The notes below the pieces were generated by a model. That model searched no databases. It worked only from the letters and a program-made list of their open reading frames with translations, and had not been told where the DNA came from. Below are positions 8,773-17,184 of a DNA stretch of 64,000 bases, piece by piece. How positions within the stretch are numbered: the first letter of the stretch is position 1; each line of letters starts with the position of its first letter. The translations under genes and the position numbers were made by a program. Origin of the DNA: Fictibacillus sp. FJAT-27399 (GTDB lineage Bacteria; Bacillota; Bacilli; Bacillales; Fictibacillaceae). The stretch is from the NCBI RefSeq assembly GCF_001510655.1, contig NZ_LMVC01000005.1, positions 343,628 to 407,627 on the forward strand, in the 5' to 3' direction.

Positions 8773-9861
8773 CTATTTGGTTGGTGCAGGATATTGCTTA
8801 GGCAGCTCCAAGCCATGCTCTGCCATCACTTCACGCAGACGGTCCGGATAATCGGTAATCATTCCGTCAACGCCGTCGTCCATGAGTTTGTTCATGGTTG
8901 GCTTGTCGTCAACTGTCCATGGAATGACCTTCATCCCTGCTTTATGTGCTTCATCCACCATTTGTTTCGTTACGTAAGGCTCATAGTTGTCATCAGTTAT
9001 TTTGCCATCCTGCGGGAAGCCATGCACTGGAGATATTGCGTTTGCACCGAAAGAGTGGGCAGCTGCAACCAAATCCCCGTTAAAGTCGTCAATGTCAATT
9101 CCGCCTAACCACGGAGAGGCACCCGGCTGGCCAGGCTGAAGAAACTGCGGTCCATTGGTAAGTGCCACTAAAGGCAATCTCGGCTCTATTTCACCCATGC
9201 GCATGAGTGAACCCCAGTCAAAGCTTTGGATCGATACCCGATTCAGCATACCTGCCTCACGGACCTGGCGGGCTACGGTTTGGACAAATTCTTCGCGGGG
9301 TGCGGTCTCCTCGGGAGCACCTGCTTCCACCTTTGTTTCGATGTTCATCCAAACGTTATCTGCTTTATAGCGTTTGACCAGGTCGAAGATTTCCGTCAGC
9401 AATGGCATCTTCGCTCCCGGACTTGTCACCTGCCCTGGAAACTGCGGCTTGGTGGTTGAGCCGCAATCAAGGGTACGTATCTGTTTGAGCGTCAGATCTT
9501 TTATGTATTTGCCGACATAAGGATACTCCGGATCCCCTGGATACGCAGGCTTGGTATCCTTACAGTTCCCGCTTGAAATTTTACGGTCATGCGTAACAAC
9601 CGCTTTATGATCCTGCGTAATTTGGACATCCAGTTCAAGTGTGCTGACTCCCAGCTCAAGTGCATGGGAAAACGATGCGATCGTCGATTCAACAGTAAGT
9701 CCCATCCCGCCGCGGTGAGCCTGCAGATCAAAATCCTTTGGACCAAAGTGGTTTGCATTTTGTTCTGCTGCAGAAGCGGATGGTCCATTCCCTAAACTCA
9801 GTGAGCTTACTATGACAGCTGCAATCGCAGCAAGTAATGCCTTCTTCTTTTTCCTTTTCAT
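8773..9861 (-). CDS. Secreted glycerophosphodiester phosphodiesterase (GlpQ type)
   Basis: A 362-residue exported enzyme hydrolysing glycerophosphodiesters to glycerol-3-phosphate and an alcohol. The signal peptide (MKRKKKK, hydrophobic core, cleavage near SASAA) is followed by the GDPD signature: HRGG (catalytic His) near residue 50, VEST, LELDVQ (metal Glu and Asp) and VVTHD near residue 90. The C-terminal strand GVDGMITDYPDRLREV closes the TIM barrel. RBS GAGGAG is well placed. In Bacillus such enzymes degrade lipid headgroups or teichoic acid and often respond to phosphate; no clear Pho box was demonstrated here. Confidence 0.93.
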   Translation of the reverse strand: MKRKKKKALLAAIAAVIVSSLSLGNGPSASAAEQNANHFGPKDFDLQAHRGGMGLTVESTIASFSHALELGVSTLELDVQITQDHKAVVTHDRKISSGNCKDTKPAYPGDPEYPYVGKYIKDLTLKQIRTLDCGSTTKPQFPGQVTSPGAKMPLLTEIFDLVKRYKADNVWMNIETKVEAGAPEETAPREEFVQTVARQVREAGMLNRVSIQSFDWGSLMRMGEIEPRLPLVALTNGPQFLQPGQPGASPWLGGIDIDDFNGDLVAAAHSFGANAISPVHGFPQDGKITDDNYEPYVTKQMVDEAHKAGMKVIPWTVDDKPTMNKLMDDGVDGMITDYPDRLREVMAEHGLELPKQYPAPTK

Positions 9862-9958
9862 TTGCTCATCTCCTCAAAACTTTAAATTGGTTTACGTTTA
9901 AAGTATAAAGAGACTTTATAAATCCTTATTGAAGCAACCGTTAAGAAACGATATGGTT

Positions 9959-10414
9959 TTATAGATCCTTTGTCATAAATACACTATTGGGATCCTCTAT
10001 GTATTCTGCAAACGGCTTACAGGTTTGAAACCCGAAGCTGGCATAAAGACTCCTGGCCGGTTCAAAGGCTTTCATGGAGCCCGTTTCCAAACTGAGCCTC
10101 CGATAGCCGCGCCGCTTCGCTTCCTCCATGATGTGCTGCAGCATCCGCTTCGCAACTCCCTTTCTCAAATGGGCAGCCGACGTTCGCATGGATTTGATCT
10201 CTCCATGCTGGCGGTCCAGTTCTTTCAGTGCCCCGCAGCCCAATAATTCTCCATCCTCCCAAGCACTCCAGAACGTAATATCCGGTTTCCTTAGTCCTTC
10301 AAGGTTAAGGGCATGCCTGCTTTCTGGCGGAGAATGAAGCTCCATCCCCTGAAGATGCTCCCCTATTAATCTGGCTATTTCAGGTCCTGTTAGATTATCT
10401 GCTTTGATCTCCAT
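9959..10414 (-). CDS. GNAT family N-acetyltransferase
   Basis: A 151-residue GNAT protein. The acetyl-CoA motif A is RKGVAKRMLQHIMEEAKRRG near residues 84-103, followed by the beta5 strand LSLETGS and helix SLYASFGFQTCKPF, typical of the family. The frame opens at a GTG that overlaps the ribosome binding site AAGGAG, so ATG 10414 is the likely start. The substrate is unknown; family members acetylate amino groups of proteins or small molecules. Confidence 0.85.
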   Translation of the reverse strand: MEIKADNLTGPEIARLIGEHLQGMELHSPPESRHALNLEGLRKPDITFWSAWEDGELLGCGALKELDRQHGEIKSMRTSAAHLRKGVAKRMLQHIMEEAKRRGYRRLSLETGSMKAFEPARSLYASFGFQTCKPFAEYIEDPNSVFMTKDL

Positions 10415-10444
10415 GAAAAAGAACACTCCTTGATTTTTGGTCCA

Positions 10445-10594
10445 TTAATTAATAAAGGCACTTTCCATTTCAGCAAAAAAAGCCTTCGATAATAATTCGA
10501 AATCTTTTTCATTTAAATGAATGGCATCTCAGGCATTGTACTTCAATACCGATTTTTCAGGATTATACTTAATACAACGTTTGATTTTTTTCAT
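10445..10594 (-). pseudogene. Small ORF interrupted by one in-frame TGA
   Basis: Read on the minus strand, ATG 10594 opens a 21-codon frame (MKKIKRCIKYNPEKSVLKYN...), hits TGA at codon 22, and continues without change of frame as DAIHLNEKDFELLSKAFF... to TAA at 10445. Both halves look protein-like, and the region otherwise has no gene. A single G-to-A change of TGG (Trp) would explain it. A weak GAGG lies 18 nt upstream. I do not recognise the family. It could also be two fragments of noise, so confidence is moderate. The remaining 160 nt up to the next gene show nothing definite. Confidence 0.45.
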
Positions 10595-10758
10595 ACAATC
10601 GTTTTTATTTTACCTCAAAAGAATTTGGCACGCATGACTACCTTCTTCTTAGTTCGAATATCTTTAGATTAATGGGTCTTTTGTAGGTTTTTTAAGCGAT
10701 ATTTTTATTTATTCATGAGAAAAAATGAACAAATCAAAGTTTAGTAGGGAGGAATGTT

Positions 10759-11727
10759 ATGAAAGCTATTGTTTATCACAAATATGGTCCGCCGGATGTT
10801 CTTGAATTAACAGAGGTGGAAAAGCCTATTCCTGAGGACAACCAAGTACTGGTGAAAATTCATGCTGCGTCTGTGAATTATGGGAACCTGGTTCTTTTGA
10901 AAGGGGAACCGTTCTTGGCCCGCTTTGCTTTCGGTCTTCTAAAACCTAAATACTCCATACCCGGTGGTGACATAGCAGGCCGGGTTGAAGCGGTTGGCAA
11001 AGATGTTAAGCAGTTTCAACCTGGCGATGAGGTGTTCGGTGATTTATCCCGTTGTGGCTGGGGTGGTTTTGCCGAATATGTTTCTGTTCCCGAAAATGCA
11101 TTGGCACTAAAACCAGCCAATCTATCTTTCGAGGAAGCGGCTGCGGTGCCTATGGCGGCAGTAACGGCCCTGCAGGCTCTGCGGGATAAAGGCAAGATTC
11201 AGCCGGGGCAAAAGATTTTGATTAATGGTGCCTCTGGTGGTGTGGGGACTTTCGCAGTACAGATCGCCAAATCGTTCGGGGCTGAGGTAACGGCTGTGTG
11301 CAGTACAAGAAATCTAACGATTGTCCGGTCGATTGGCGCAGACCATGCCATTGATTATACAAAGGAGGATTTTACCCGGAAAGCGGAAAGTTATGACCTG
11401 ATTCTTGCCGCTAACGGATATCAGCCGATTTCAGCTTATAAGCGTTTATTAAGTCCCAATGGAAATTATGTTATGGTTGGAGGCTCCGGTGCTCAAATGT
11501 TCCAAGCCATGGCATTTGGGCCTTGGATTTCAATGGCCGGAAGTAAGAAAATGGGTAACATCTTACAAAGGCAAAACCAAAAGGATCTGGTTTTTATGAA
11601 AGAACTTCTTGAGTCCGGCAAAGTAAAACCAGTTATTGATAGAAGTTATAAGCTGAGTGAAGTTCCCGAAGCATTCAGGTATTTTGCAGAAGGACACTCC
11701 CAAGGAAAAGTTGTAATCACTATGTGA
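10759..11727 (+). CDS. Zinc-independent quinone-oxidoreductase-like MDR dehydrogenase
   Basis: A 322-residue medium-chain dehydrogenase/reductase. The N-terminal GroES-like domain has GGDIAGRVEAVG near residue 75, and the Rossmann domain has the NADPH loop INGASGGVGTFAVQIAKSFG near residue 158. The Cys/His ligands of zinc alcohol dehydrogenases are missing, which places it with the quinone-oxidoreductase branch that reduces quinones or activated alkenes with NADPH. RBS GGGAGG is 7 nt upstream. Monocistronic, followed directly by a MITE-like repeat whose end hairpin may serve as terminator. Confidence 0.9.
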   Translation: MKAIVYHKYGPPDVLELTEVEKPIPEDNQVLVKIHAASVNYGNLVLLKGEPFLARFAFGLLKPKYSIPGGDIAGRVEAVGKDVKQFQPGDEVFGDLSRCGWGGFAEYVSVPENALALKPANLSFEEAAAVPMAAVTALQALRDKGKIQPGQKILINGASGGVGTFAVQIAKSFGAEVTAVCSTRNLTIVRSIGADHAIDYTKEDFTRKAESYDLILAANGYQPISAYKRLLSPNGNYVMVGGSGAQMFQAMAFGPWISMAGSKKMGNILQRQNQKDLVFMKELLESGKVKPVIDRSYKLSEVPEAFRYFAEGHSQGKVVITM

Positions 11728-11743
11728 TTCATAAGCAAGAAAA

Positions 11744-11965
11744 GGGGCTGTCCAGAAAGTCGAAAATTGACCTTCAGGCAGCCCCTTGGCTTGAAAAATC
11801 TTCAATGAAAAGTTAATTGAAGTGGAAGATGCGAGACTCCTGCGGGGCTAGCGTGACAGGTGAGACTCCCGCCGGTGCTTGCACCAAGAGGCTCACCGCA
11901 CGCCCCGCGGAAAGCGAGCAGCCTGGAACGGAAATCAACAGCTTACAGACTTCTTGGACAGCCCC
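11744..11965 (+). repeat. MITE-like element, family GGGGCTGTCC, copy 1 (222 bp)
   Basis: Bounded by inverted ends GGGGCTGTCC and GGACAGCCCC inside an A4/T4 flank. The left end forms its own hairpin GGGGCTG/CAGCCCC. The GC-rich core (GCGAGACTCC, GTGAGACTCCCGC, CACCGCACGCCCCGCGG, GCGAGCAGCC) recurs at 18.2, 37.0, 46.2 and 51.1 kb. It encodes no transposase. Confidence 0.88.
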
Positions 11966-11972
11966 TTTTCAT

Positions 11973-12821
11973 CTACAACGCTTGTATATCCATAAAGGCT
12001 TGATGCAAATTACCTTTAACTTTTATTTTATCGAGGTTTAATCCCAGGGCAACCATCGTTTGTGCCACCTCAGGGCGAATGCCTGTAAGGATCGTCGTAA
12101 CGCCCAACAAGGTTAAAGCATCGATCACTTTAAATAACTGGTCGGCCACCATCGTATCGACTATCATTACACCTGAAACATCCATGATTAGGTGCTCCAA
12201 TTTTAATTTTACGGCCTGACTCAATGTTTCTTCCATCAGTAAACGAGCTCTTTCTGTATCAATGTTCCCGATTAACGGCAGCACCCCTGTCCCTTTAATC
12301 AAGGGAACGATGGGAACCGATAACTCCAAAAAGGCTGATTTTGCCTGTTCAAGCATATTTTGATGAGATTGAACATAGGTCAGACTGAAATAATATACTG
12401 CATGATCCAGCAGAGGATCGATGATCTCAATAACATCAAAAATCGTTTCAGCGGACATTCCCTGAATGGTCGCCTCTTCTTTGATGGATTTCCAAATGTA
12501 ATTACGATAATAGCTTGTATCTTTTAATGCCTCATCAAGGGGGGCTCCCAGTTTAAAGAAATAGTCACCCGTTTCTTTTCCCCATTGCTTCATCTTTTCA
12601 ATGGTTTTATTTCGATTATCGTGCTCAGTTAATGCTTCTCCAAACAGGGTGATAAATTCAGCTCGTATTTCCATGATTCGCGGCTCAATTTTCTGGAATT
12701 CATTTTTCTCCGCCTGAGTCATGGCCACGCCTTCCATTCGATCAGCGTGAACCGATTCGGCAATCTTATGTCTTCGTTTAATCAATAATTCCCCTAGCAG
12801 CTGTATATCGTTCTTCATCAT
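11973..12821 (-). CDS. RsbR-type stressosome protein (STAS domain)
   Basis: A 282-residue RsbR paralogue: an N-terminal helical, globin-like sensor region to about residue 155 and a C-terminal STAS domain (IVPLIKGTGVLPLIGNID ... MDVSGVMIVDTMVADQLF). The two threonines that RsbT phosphorylates in B. subtilis RsbRA seem present, in VDTMVA and in PEVAQTM. Such proteins build the cytoplasmic stressosome with RsbS and release RsbT towards SigB. A TTG at 12833 overlaps GGAGGAG; ATG 12821 or ATG 12818 is the real start. The neighbouring genes are not SigB-pathway genes, so it is an orphan paralogue. Confidence 0.88.
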   Translation of the reverse strand: MMKNDIQLLGELLIKRRHKIAESVHADRMEGVAMTQAEKNEFQKIEPRIMEIRAEFITLFGEALTEHDNRNKTIEKMKQWGKETGDYFFKLGAPLDEALKDTSYYRNYIWKSIKEEATIQGMSAETIFDVIEIIDPLLDHAVYYFSLTYVQSHQNMLEQAKSAFLELSVPIVPLIKGTGVLPLIGNIDTERARLLMEETLSQAVKLKLEHLIMDVSGVMIVDTMVADQLFKVIDALTLLGVTTILTGIRPEVAQTMVALGLNLDKIKVKGNLHQAFMDIQAL

Positions 12822-12954
12822 ATTCTCCTCCAAGGATTCGTATATGGGTCTGAAATCATAATACCCTATAACTTGAGAACATGCATTTTAAAATTTTTTA
12901 CTTTCTTCAGGAAAAATACTTATTGTAAAAATGGACGATTCGATATATATTTTA

Positions 12955-12975
12955 ATTGAGAATGATAATCAATAT
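12955..12975 (+). promoter_or_regulatory. Fur box upstream of ferredoxin-NADP reductase
   Basis: TTGAGAATGATAATCAATAT resembles the Bacillus Fur operator (core TGATAATNATTATCA, two overlapping 7-1-7 motifs). It ends about 28 nt before the start codon, overlapping the expected promoter. Iron-replete Fur would repress the gene. Confidence 0.82.
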
Positions 12976-13002
12976 TAATTTCTTTCTGAGGAGAGAACGC
13001 AT

Positions 13003-14049
13003 GTGGAAAAAGAAATTTATGATGTAACGATTATTGGCGGTGGGCCAGCAGGGCTTTACTCTGCCTTTTATAGCGGACTTCGGGAAATGAAGACAAAGAT
13101 CATTGAATTCCAGCCCCAGTTAGGCGGAAAAATTCATGTGTATCCTGAGAAGATGATCTGGGATGTAGGCGGCCACACACCACTTCCAGGAGCAAAGCTT
13201 ATCGAAAAACTTGTTGAGCAAGGACTGACGTTCGACCCTGAAGTCGTTTTGAATGAAAAAGTAGAATCGATTACGCAGAATGTAGATGGTATCTTTATCC
13301 TGAAAGGCGCTAATGGTGCAGTGCATTATTCCAAAACGGTAATCGTTGCTGTTGGGAGCGGTATCTTAAACCCGCAGAAGCTGGAGATTGAGGGTGCCGA
13401 AAGATTTGAAGTGTCTAACTTAAACTACACGGTGAAGTCACTTCAGCATTTTAAGGATAAAACGGTAATTATTTCCGGCGGAGGAAATACAGCGATCGAT
13501 TGGGCGAATGAATTAGTGAATATCGCTAAAAAAGTATACTTAACGTATAGAAAAGGAACACTTGCCGGCCATGAAGCTCAAGTGACACAGCTTATGAACA
13601 GTTGTGCAGACTGCATCTTTAACACATCAATCTCTAAACTATTCGCATGCCCGAACCATGAAGTAATTGAACAGATCGAGTTAACGAACCATGAAACTGG
13701 TGAAGTTACCTATCTGCCCATAGATGAAGTGGTCATCAATCATGGCTATGAACAGGATACATCACTTCTTGGAAATAGCAGCCTGAAAATTGAACTTGAA
13801 GAAAATTTTTATATCGCAGGCAATTCAAACAGCGAATCCTCAGTCCCGGGGTTGTATGCTGCTGGAGATATACTCAAACATGACGGTAAATTGAACCTGA
13901 TTTCCGGAGCCTTTCAAGACGCAGCTAACGCTGTGAACAAAGCAAAACAATTCATCGAACCTGAAGCTCAAAAAGTGGCAATGGTTTCTTCTCATAATGA
14001 AGTATTCAAAAAACGCAACCGTGATCTAGTCAAACAGATGATCCATTAA
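13003..14049 (+). CDS. Ferredoxin/flavodoxin--NADP+ reductase, thioredoxin-reductase-like (YcgT/YumC type)
   Basis: A 348-residue FAD enzyme. The FAD dinucleotide loop GGGPAGLYSAFYSG is at residues 11-24, the NADPH loop SGGGNTAIDWANEL near residue 160, and the FAD-binding strand YAAGD near residue 286. It lacks the CxxC of thioredoxin reductases, as the bacterial FNR branch does. The start is GTG 13003, 9 nt after GAGGAG; the overlapping ATG at 13001 is out of frame. The Fur box and the adjacent siderophore transporter imply reduction of ferredoxin or flavodoxin, or of imported ferric siderophore (inference). Confidence 0.9.
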   Translation: MEKEIYDVTIIGGGPAGLYSAFYSGLREMKTKIIEFQPQLGGKIHVYPEKMIWDVGGHTPLPGAKLIEKLVEQGLTFDPEVVLNEKVESITQNVDGIFILKGANGAVHYSKTVIVAVGSGILNPQKLEIEGAERFEVSNLNYTVKSLQHFKDKTVIISGGGNTAIDWANELVNIAKKVYLTYRKGTLAGHEAQVTQLMNSCADCIFNTSISKLFACPNHEVIEQIELTNHETGEVTYLPIDEVVINHGYEQDTSLLGNSSLKIELEENFYIAGNSNSESSVPGLYAAGDILKHDGKLNLISGAFQDAANAVNKAKQFIEPEAQKVAMVSSHNEVFKKRNRDLVKQMIH

Positions 14050-14084
14050 AAAAGGAGCCCAGCAAGGCTCCTTTTTTATTTCAA
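14048..14084. terminator. Bidirectional intrinsic terminator
   Basis: Hairpin AAGGAGCC/GGCTCCTT with A-run and T-run, between the convergent ferredoxin-NADP reductase and siderophore permease genes. Confidence 0.92.
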
Positions 14085-14095
14085 TACTCTTATTA

Positions 14096-15103
14096 CTATT
14101 TTTTCGCCAATAAATACATGAAATATGGGGCACCGATAATGGTTACGATAATTCCAGCTGGAATACCACTTGGATCCAGTATTACTCGGCCAATGGTGTC
14201 TGCCGTAAGAAGCAAGATTGATCCGATCAATGCCGCAACCGGAAGAAAGGCTTGATGGCGAGGCCCGACGAGTGATCTTGCAATATGAGGAGCCAAAAGC
14301 CCAACAAAGGCAATTCCCCCGCTGACAGCCACGGATGCCGAAGCAAGCGAAACAGCAATCAAGATTAGGACAATTCGTTCTCTGCCCGTGTTCACTCCAA
14401 CGCCAATTGAAACATTCTCATGAAAGTTCAGCATGTTCAGCACATTGGATTTATACATCGTGAGAGGAATGAGAATCAGAATCCACGGCAGTAATGACAG
14501 TACAAACGTCCAGTCATCACCCCATATTCTGCCGGCCATCCAATTGGCCATGAACGAGTAGTCTTCCATATCCAATCGCGTCGACAGTGTCAACGTCGCG
14601 CCATAAAGGGCCGCAGCCAAACCAACCCCCACTAATACTAGCCTTGTTGGTTCAACGCCCTCACCTTTTATGTAAGACATACTATAGATGACAGCTGCTG
14701 TTGCCATTCCACCCGCCAATGCAAAAAGAGGCAGTATGTACAGGGAACTCGATGTTTCCACCGTAAAGAACATGATATAGACAACGACCATCAGACCGGC
14801 ACCAGCATTAATACCCAAGATACCAGGATCTGAAAGCGGGTTTTTTGTAATACTTTGCAGAATAGCACCAGACACCGCGAGTCCCATCCCCGCAAGGATA
14901 GCAACAAATATTCGCGGCAGCCTGAACTCAAACAAAATAAGGTTCTCCCTCGGTGTACCTTGGCCGATGATCGTCCGAAAGAGCTCTGCAGGAGTTAATG
15001 AAGCAAATCCTGCAGCGACACTGATGATAAACATGGCTATTAATAAAACAATCGCTGCAATCGTCGTCATTCTTATCTTCTTGATCTGTCTCGCGTTCAT
15101 CAT
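14096..15103 (-). CDS. Iron-siderophore ABC transporter permease (FecCD family), second subunit
   Basis: A 335-residue integral membrane permease of about ten TM helices. Family marks include the GENLILFEFRLPRIFVAILAG-like start region near residue 50, GAILQSITKNPLSDPGILG near residue 85 and, near the C-terminus, SGGIAFVGLLAPHIAR, the loop that docks the ATPase. Overlaps the upstream permease gene by 4 nt, so the two are translationally coupled and probably form the heterodimeric channel. Last gene of the Fur-controlled uptake operon. Confidence 0.92.
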   Translation of the reverse strand: MMNARQIKKIRMTTIAAIVLLIAMFIISVAAGFASLTPAELFRTIIGQGTPRENLILFEFRLPRIFVAILAGMGLAVSGAILQSITKNPLSDPGILGINAGAGLMVVVYIMFFTVETSSSLYILPLFALAGGMATAAVIYSMSYIKGEGVEPTRLVLVGVGLAAALYGATLTLSTRLDMEDYSFMANWMAGRIWGDDWTFVLSLLPWILILIPLTMYKSNVLNMLNFHENVSIGVGVNTGRERIVLILIAVSLASASVAVSGGIAFVGLLAPHIARSLVGPRHQAFLPVAALIGSILLLTADTIGRVILDPSGIPAGIIVTIIGAPYFMYLLAKK

Positions 15104-16143
15104 GAAAGTTTTCTTCCTCCCCTTCTCGCAAGGTAAAGGAAGAACGGTACGCCGACTATAGCAACGATCGCCCCAACTGGCGTTTCATATGGAGCATTTA
15201 CCGTTCGGCCCAATGTATCTGCCAAAACCATCAGCACACTTCCAAATATTGCCGAGCATGGTATGATCCAGCGATAATCCGTTCCAACCAGGAAGCGTAC
15301 AATGTGTGGAACCATCAAACCGACAAATGCTATTGCTCCTACAAGCGATACTGCCGCACCAGCAAGGATCAGCACAACAGTCATCAGTACAGCCTTCGTT
15401 ACCAGCGTACGCTGTCCAAGACCCCTCGCCACTTCTTCACCAAAGCTCAGAATGGTTAGCTGCCTTGAAAACATAACAGCGACCACAATACCAATTATGA
15501 CGACCGGTACGATGATTTTCAGCTGAGTCCAATTTGTTCCTGAAACCCCGCCTGCTGTCCAAAAAGCAAGATCTTGAGAAAGCTTAAAGTATAGAGCTAT
15601 GCCTTCTCCTAACGAAGAAAGCAGTGCAGAAACAGCAGCACCTGCCAGCGTAATTCGGATTGGGGATAGCCCCCCTCTGCTCATGGAGCCTAATCCGAAT
15701 ACAAGTCCTGCACCAATTCCCGCACCGATAAAGGAAATAATCATCACTGTTACATAGTTTGCACCGGTACCGAAAGCAAACACACAAGCAAGAGCTAAGC
15801 TTGCACCAGCGTTCAAACCCAATAAACCAGGATCTGCAAGGGGATTTCGTGTCATCCCCTGCATGATTGCCCCGCTGACAGCAAATGCCGCACCAACAAC
15901 AGCCGCACCCAGCTCTCTTGGTAACCGGAGACTGACAATAATGCGATCAGCTTCCCTGCCAGGATCATAGTTTAATATAGAATTCCATACGGTAAGAAAA
16001 TTAATCTTAGCGGCACCAACTGAAATCGCAAGACCAATACTCACCATCAGAAGAGCGAATCCCATCAGTAAAATGGCTGTACCCACTGCCGGCCTCGAAT
16101 ACACTTTATTATCTTTTATCTGCTTGATTTTTGTTTTGAACAT
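15100..16143 (-). CDS. Iron-siderophore ABC transporter permease (FecCD family), first subunit
   Basis: A 347-residue polytopic permease paralogous to the next gene: IIVSLRLPRELGAAVVGA near residue 70, GAIMQGMTRNPLADPGLLG near residue 93, and VGAIAFVGLMVPHIVRFLVG near residue 285. RBS AAAGGA precedes ATG 16143. It lies 28 nt behind the substrate-binding lipoprotein gene. The pair of unlike permeases is the normal arrangement of Bacillus hydroxamate or catecholate siderophore importers. Confidence 0.92.
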   Translation of the reverse strand: MFKTKIKQIKDNKVYSRPAVGTAILLMGFALLMVSIGLAISVGAAKINFLTVWNSILNYDPGREADRIIVSLRLPRELGAAVVGAAFAVSGAIMQGMTRNPLADPGLLGLNAGASLALACVFAFGTGANYVTVMIISFIGAGIGAGLVFGLGSMSRGGLSPIRITLAGAAVSALLSSLGEGIALYFKLSQDLAFWTAGGVSGTNWTQLKIIVPVVIIGIVVAVMFSRQLTILSFGEEVARGLGQRTLVTKAVLMTVVLILAGAAVSLVGAIAFVGLMVPHIVRFLVGTDYRWIIPCSAIFGSVLMVLADTLGRTVNAPYETPVGAIVAIVGVPFFLYLARRGGRKLS

Positions 16144-16171
16144 GGCGGATTTCCTTTTTATAAAAGCTTTC

Positions 16172-17116
16172 TTATTTCTTTTTCGTTAACTCGTTAACAA
16201 TAAAGTCCAGTTCTTTTTCAAGAGAAATCGGGTCATTGAAGTAGAATGATTCAGAATCGAACTTAATCACATGACCGTTTTTAACCGCTGGAAGCTCTTT
16301 CCATACATTTGACTTCATGAATGAGTTGTCCGGGTTGCCTGCACCTGTTCCGACAAAAATATAGTCTCCAGCGTATGTTGGGATCACTTCAGTAGAGATC
16401 GCTTTCCAGCCAGGCCCGAAAACATCCTTTTCTAATTTCGCAGGCGCTTTTAGTTGAAGAGCCTGGTAGATGACTTCTGTTCCACGACCCCAGTTTTTGC
16501 CATAGACATACATATCTTTACCGTAAGCTTCCATAACCATAAACGTTTTGTCTTCTCCAATAACGGATTTAACTTTTTCACGTGCATCTGCAGCTTTTTT
16601 CTTCCACTCTTCTACCCATGCTTTTGCTTCTTTTTCTTTCCCAACCATTTTTCCGATTTCAACATGCTGTTCCAAGTAGTCGTACTTGTCGTACGTCATG
16701 GTTACGGTTGGAGCTATTTCTTTATATTTCTTAATGTTCTTATCATCAGAATATGTAATGATCAGGTCAGGATTTAGTTCTAGAAGCTTTTCATAAGAAT
16801 CAGCCGTAACAACTTCTGCTTTGTCCAGTTTGTTGCCGTAAAATTTATTTTGTTTCGGATATTCATTTACTGCTATTGGTGTAATCCCCAACTCCAGCAA
16901 GTTGCCTGCATATGTAGCAGCCATCATTGCAACGCGTTTTGGCTTTGCAGGAACTTCAACGTCACCTTTTTCGCCTTTATAAATCCTTGTTTCTTTTTTT
17001 GAATCTTTTTCTCCAGAGCTCGCGTTTTCTTCTGATTTATTACCACATGCTGCAAGTGCAATTACTAAAAGCATTGTCATAAAGCTAACTAAAAGTTTCT
17101 TTGTACGTTTATTCAA
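16172..17116 (-). CDS. Iron-siderophore substrate-binding lipoprotein (FhuD/YxeB-like)
   Basis: A 314-residue class III binding protein. The signal peptide ends in the lipobox VIALAAC (Cys 24), so it is lipid-anchored outside the membrane. The mature part starts with IYKGEKGDVEVPAKPKRVAM and has the two-lobe layout with a long backbone helix. Conserved Glu residues that contact the permeases fall in the lobes. The start is TTG 17116, 7 nt after GGGGGA. Sequence flavour is that of hydroxamate (ferrioxamine/ferrichrome) binders; the exact siderophore is uncertain. A Fur box lies just upstream. Confidence 0.9.
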   Translation of the reverse strand: MNKRTKKLLVSFMTMLLVIALAACGNKSEENASSGEKDSKKETRIYKGEKGDVEVPAKPKRVAMMAATYAGNLLELGITPIAVNEYPKQNKFYGNKLDKAEVVTADSYEKLLELNPDLIITYSDDKNIKKYKEIAPTVTMTYDKYDYLEQHVEIGKMVGKEKEAKAWVEEWKKKAADAREKVKSVIGEDKTFMVMEAYGKDMYVYGKNWGRGTEVIYQALQLKAPAKLEKDVFGPGWKAISTEVIPTYAGDYIFVGTGAGNPDNSFMKSNVWKELPAVKNGHVIKFDSESFYFNDPISLEKELDFIVNELTKKK

Positions 17117-17142
17117 TTTTGTATCCCCCTATATTTGAAAAT

Positions 17143-17160
17143 AAAAATCATTCTCAATTA
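17143..17160 (-). promoter_or_regulatory. Fur box upstream of siderophore-binding protein gene
   Basis: On the minus strand TTGAGAATGATTTTTAT resembles the Fur core; it lies about 27 nt before the TTG start and would repress the binding protein and both permeases under iron sufficiency. Confidence 0.72.
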
Positions 17161-17184
17161 ACTGTAAAAAAGAAAGGCGATCAA

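Noticed and set aside
10445..10594. Selenocysteine at the in-frame TGA
   Set aside because: No SECIS-like hairpin seen behind the TGA, no selenoprotein genes in the window, and Trp is the simpler reading.
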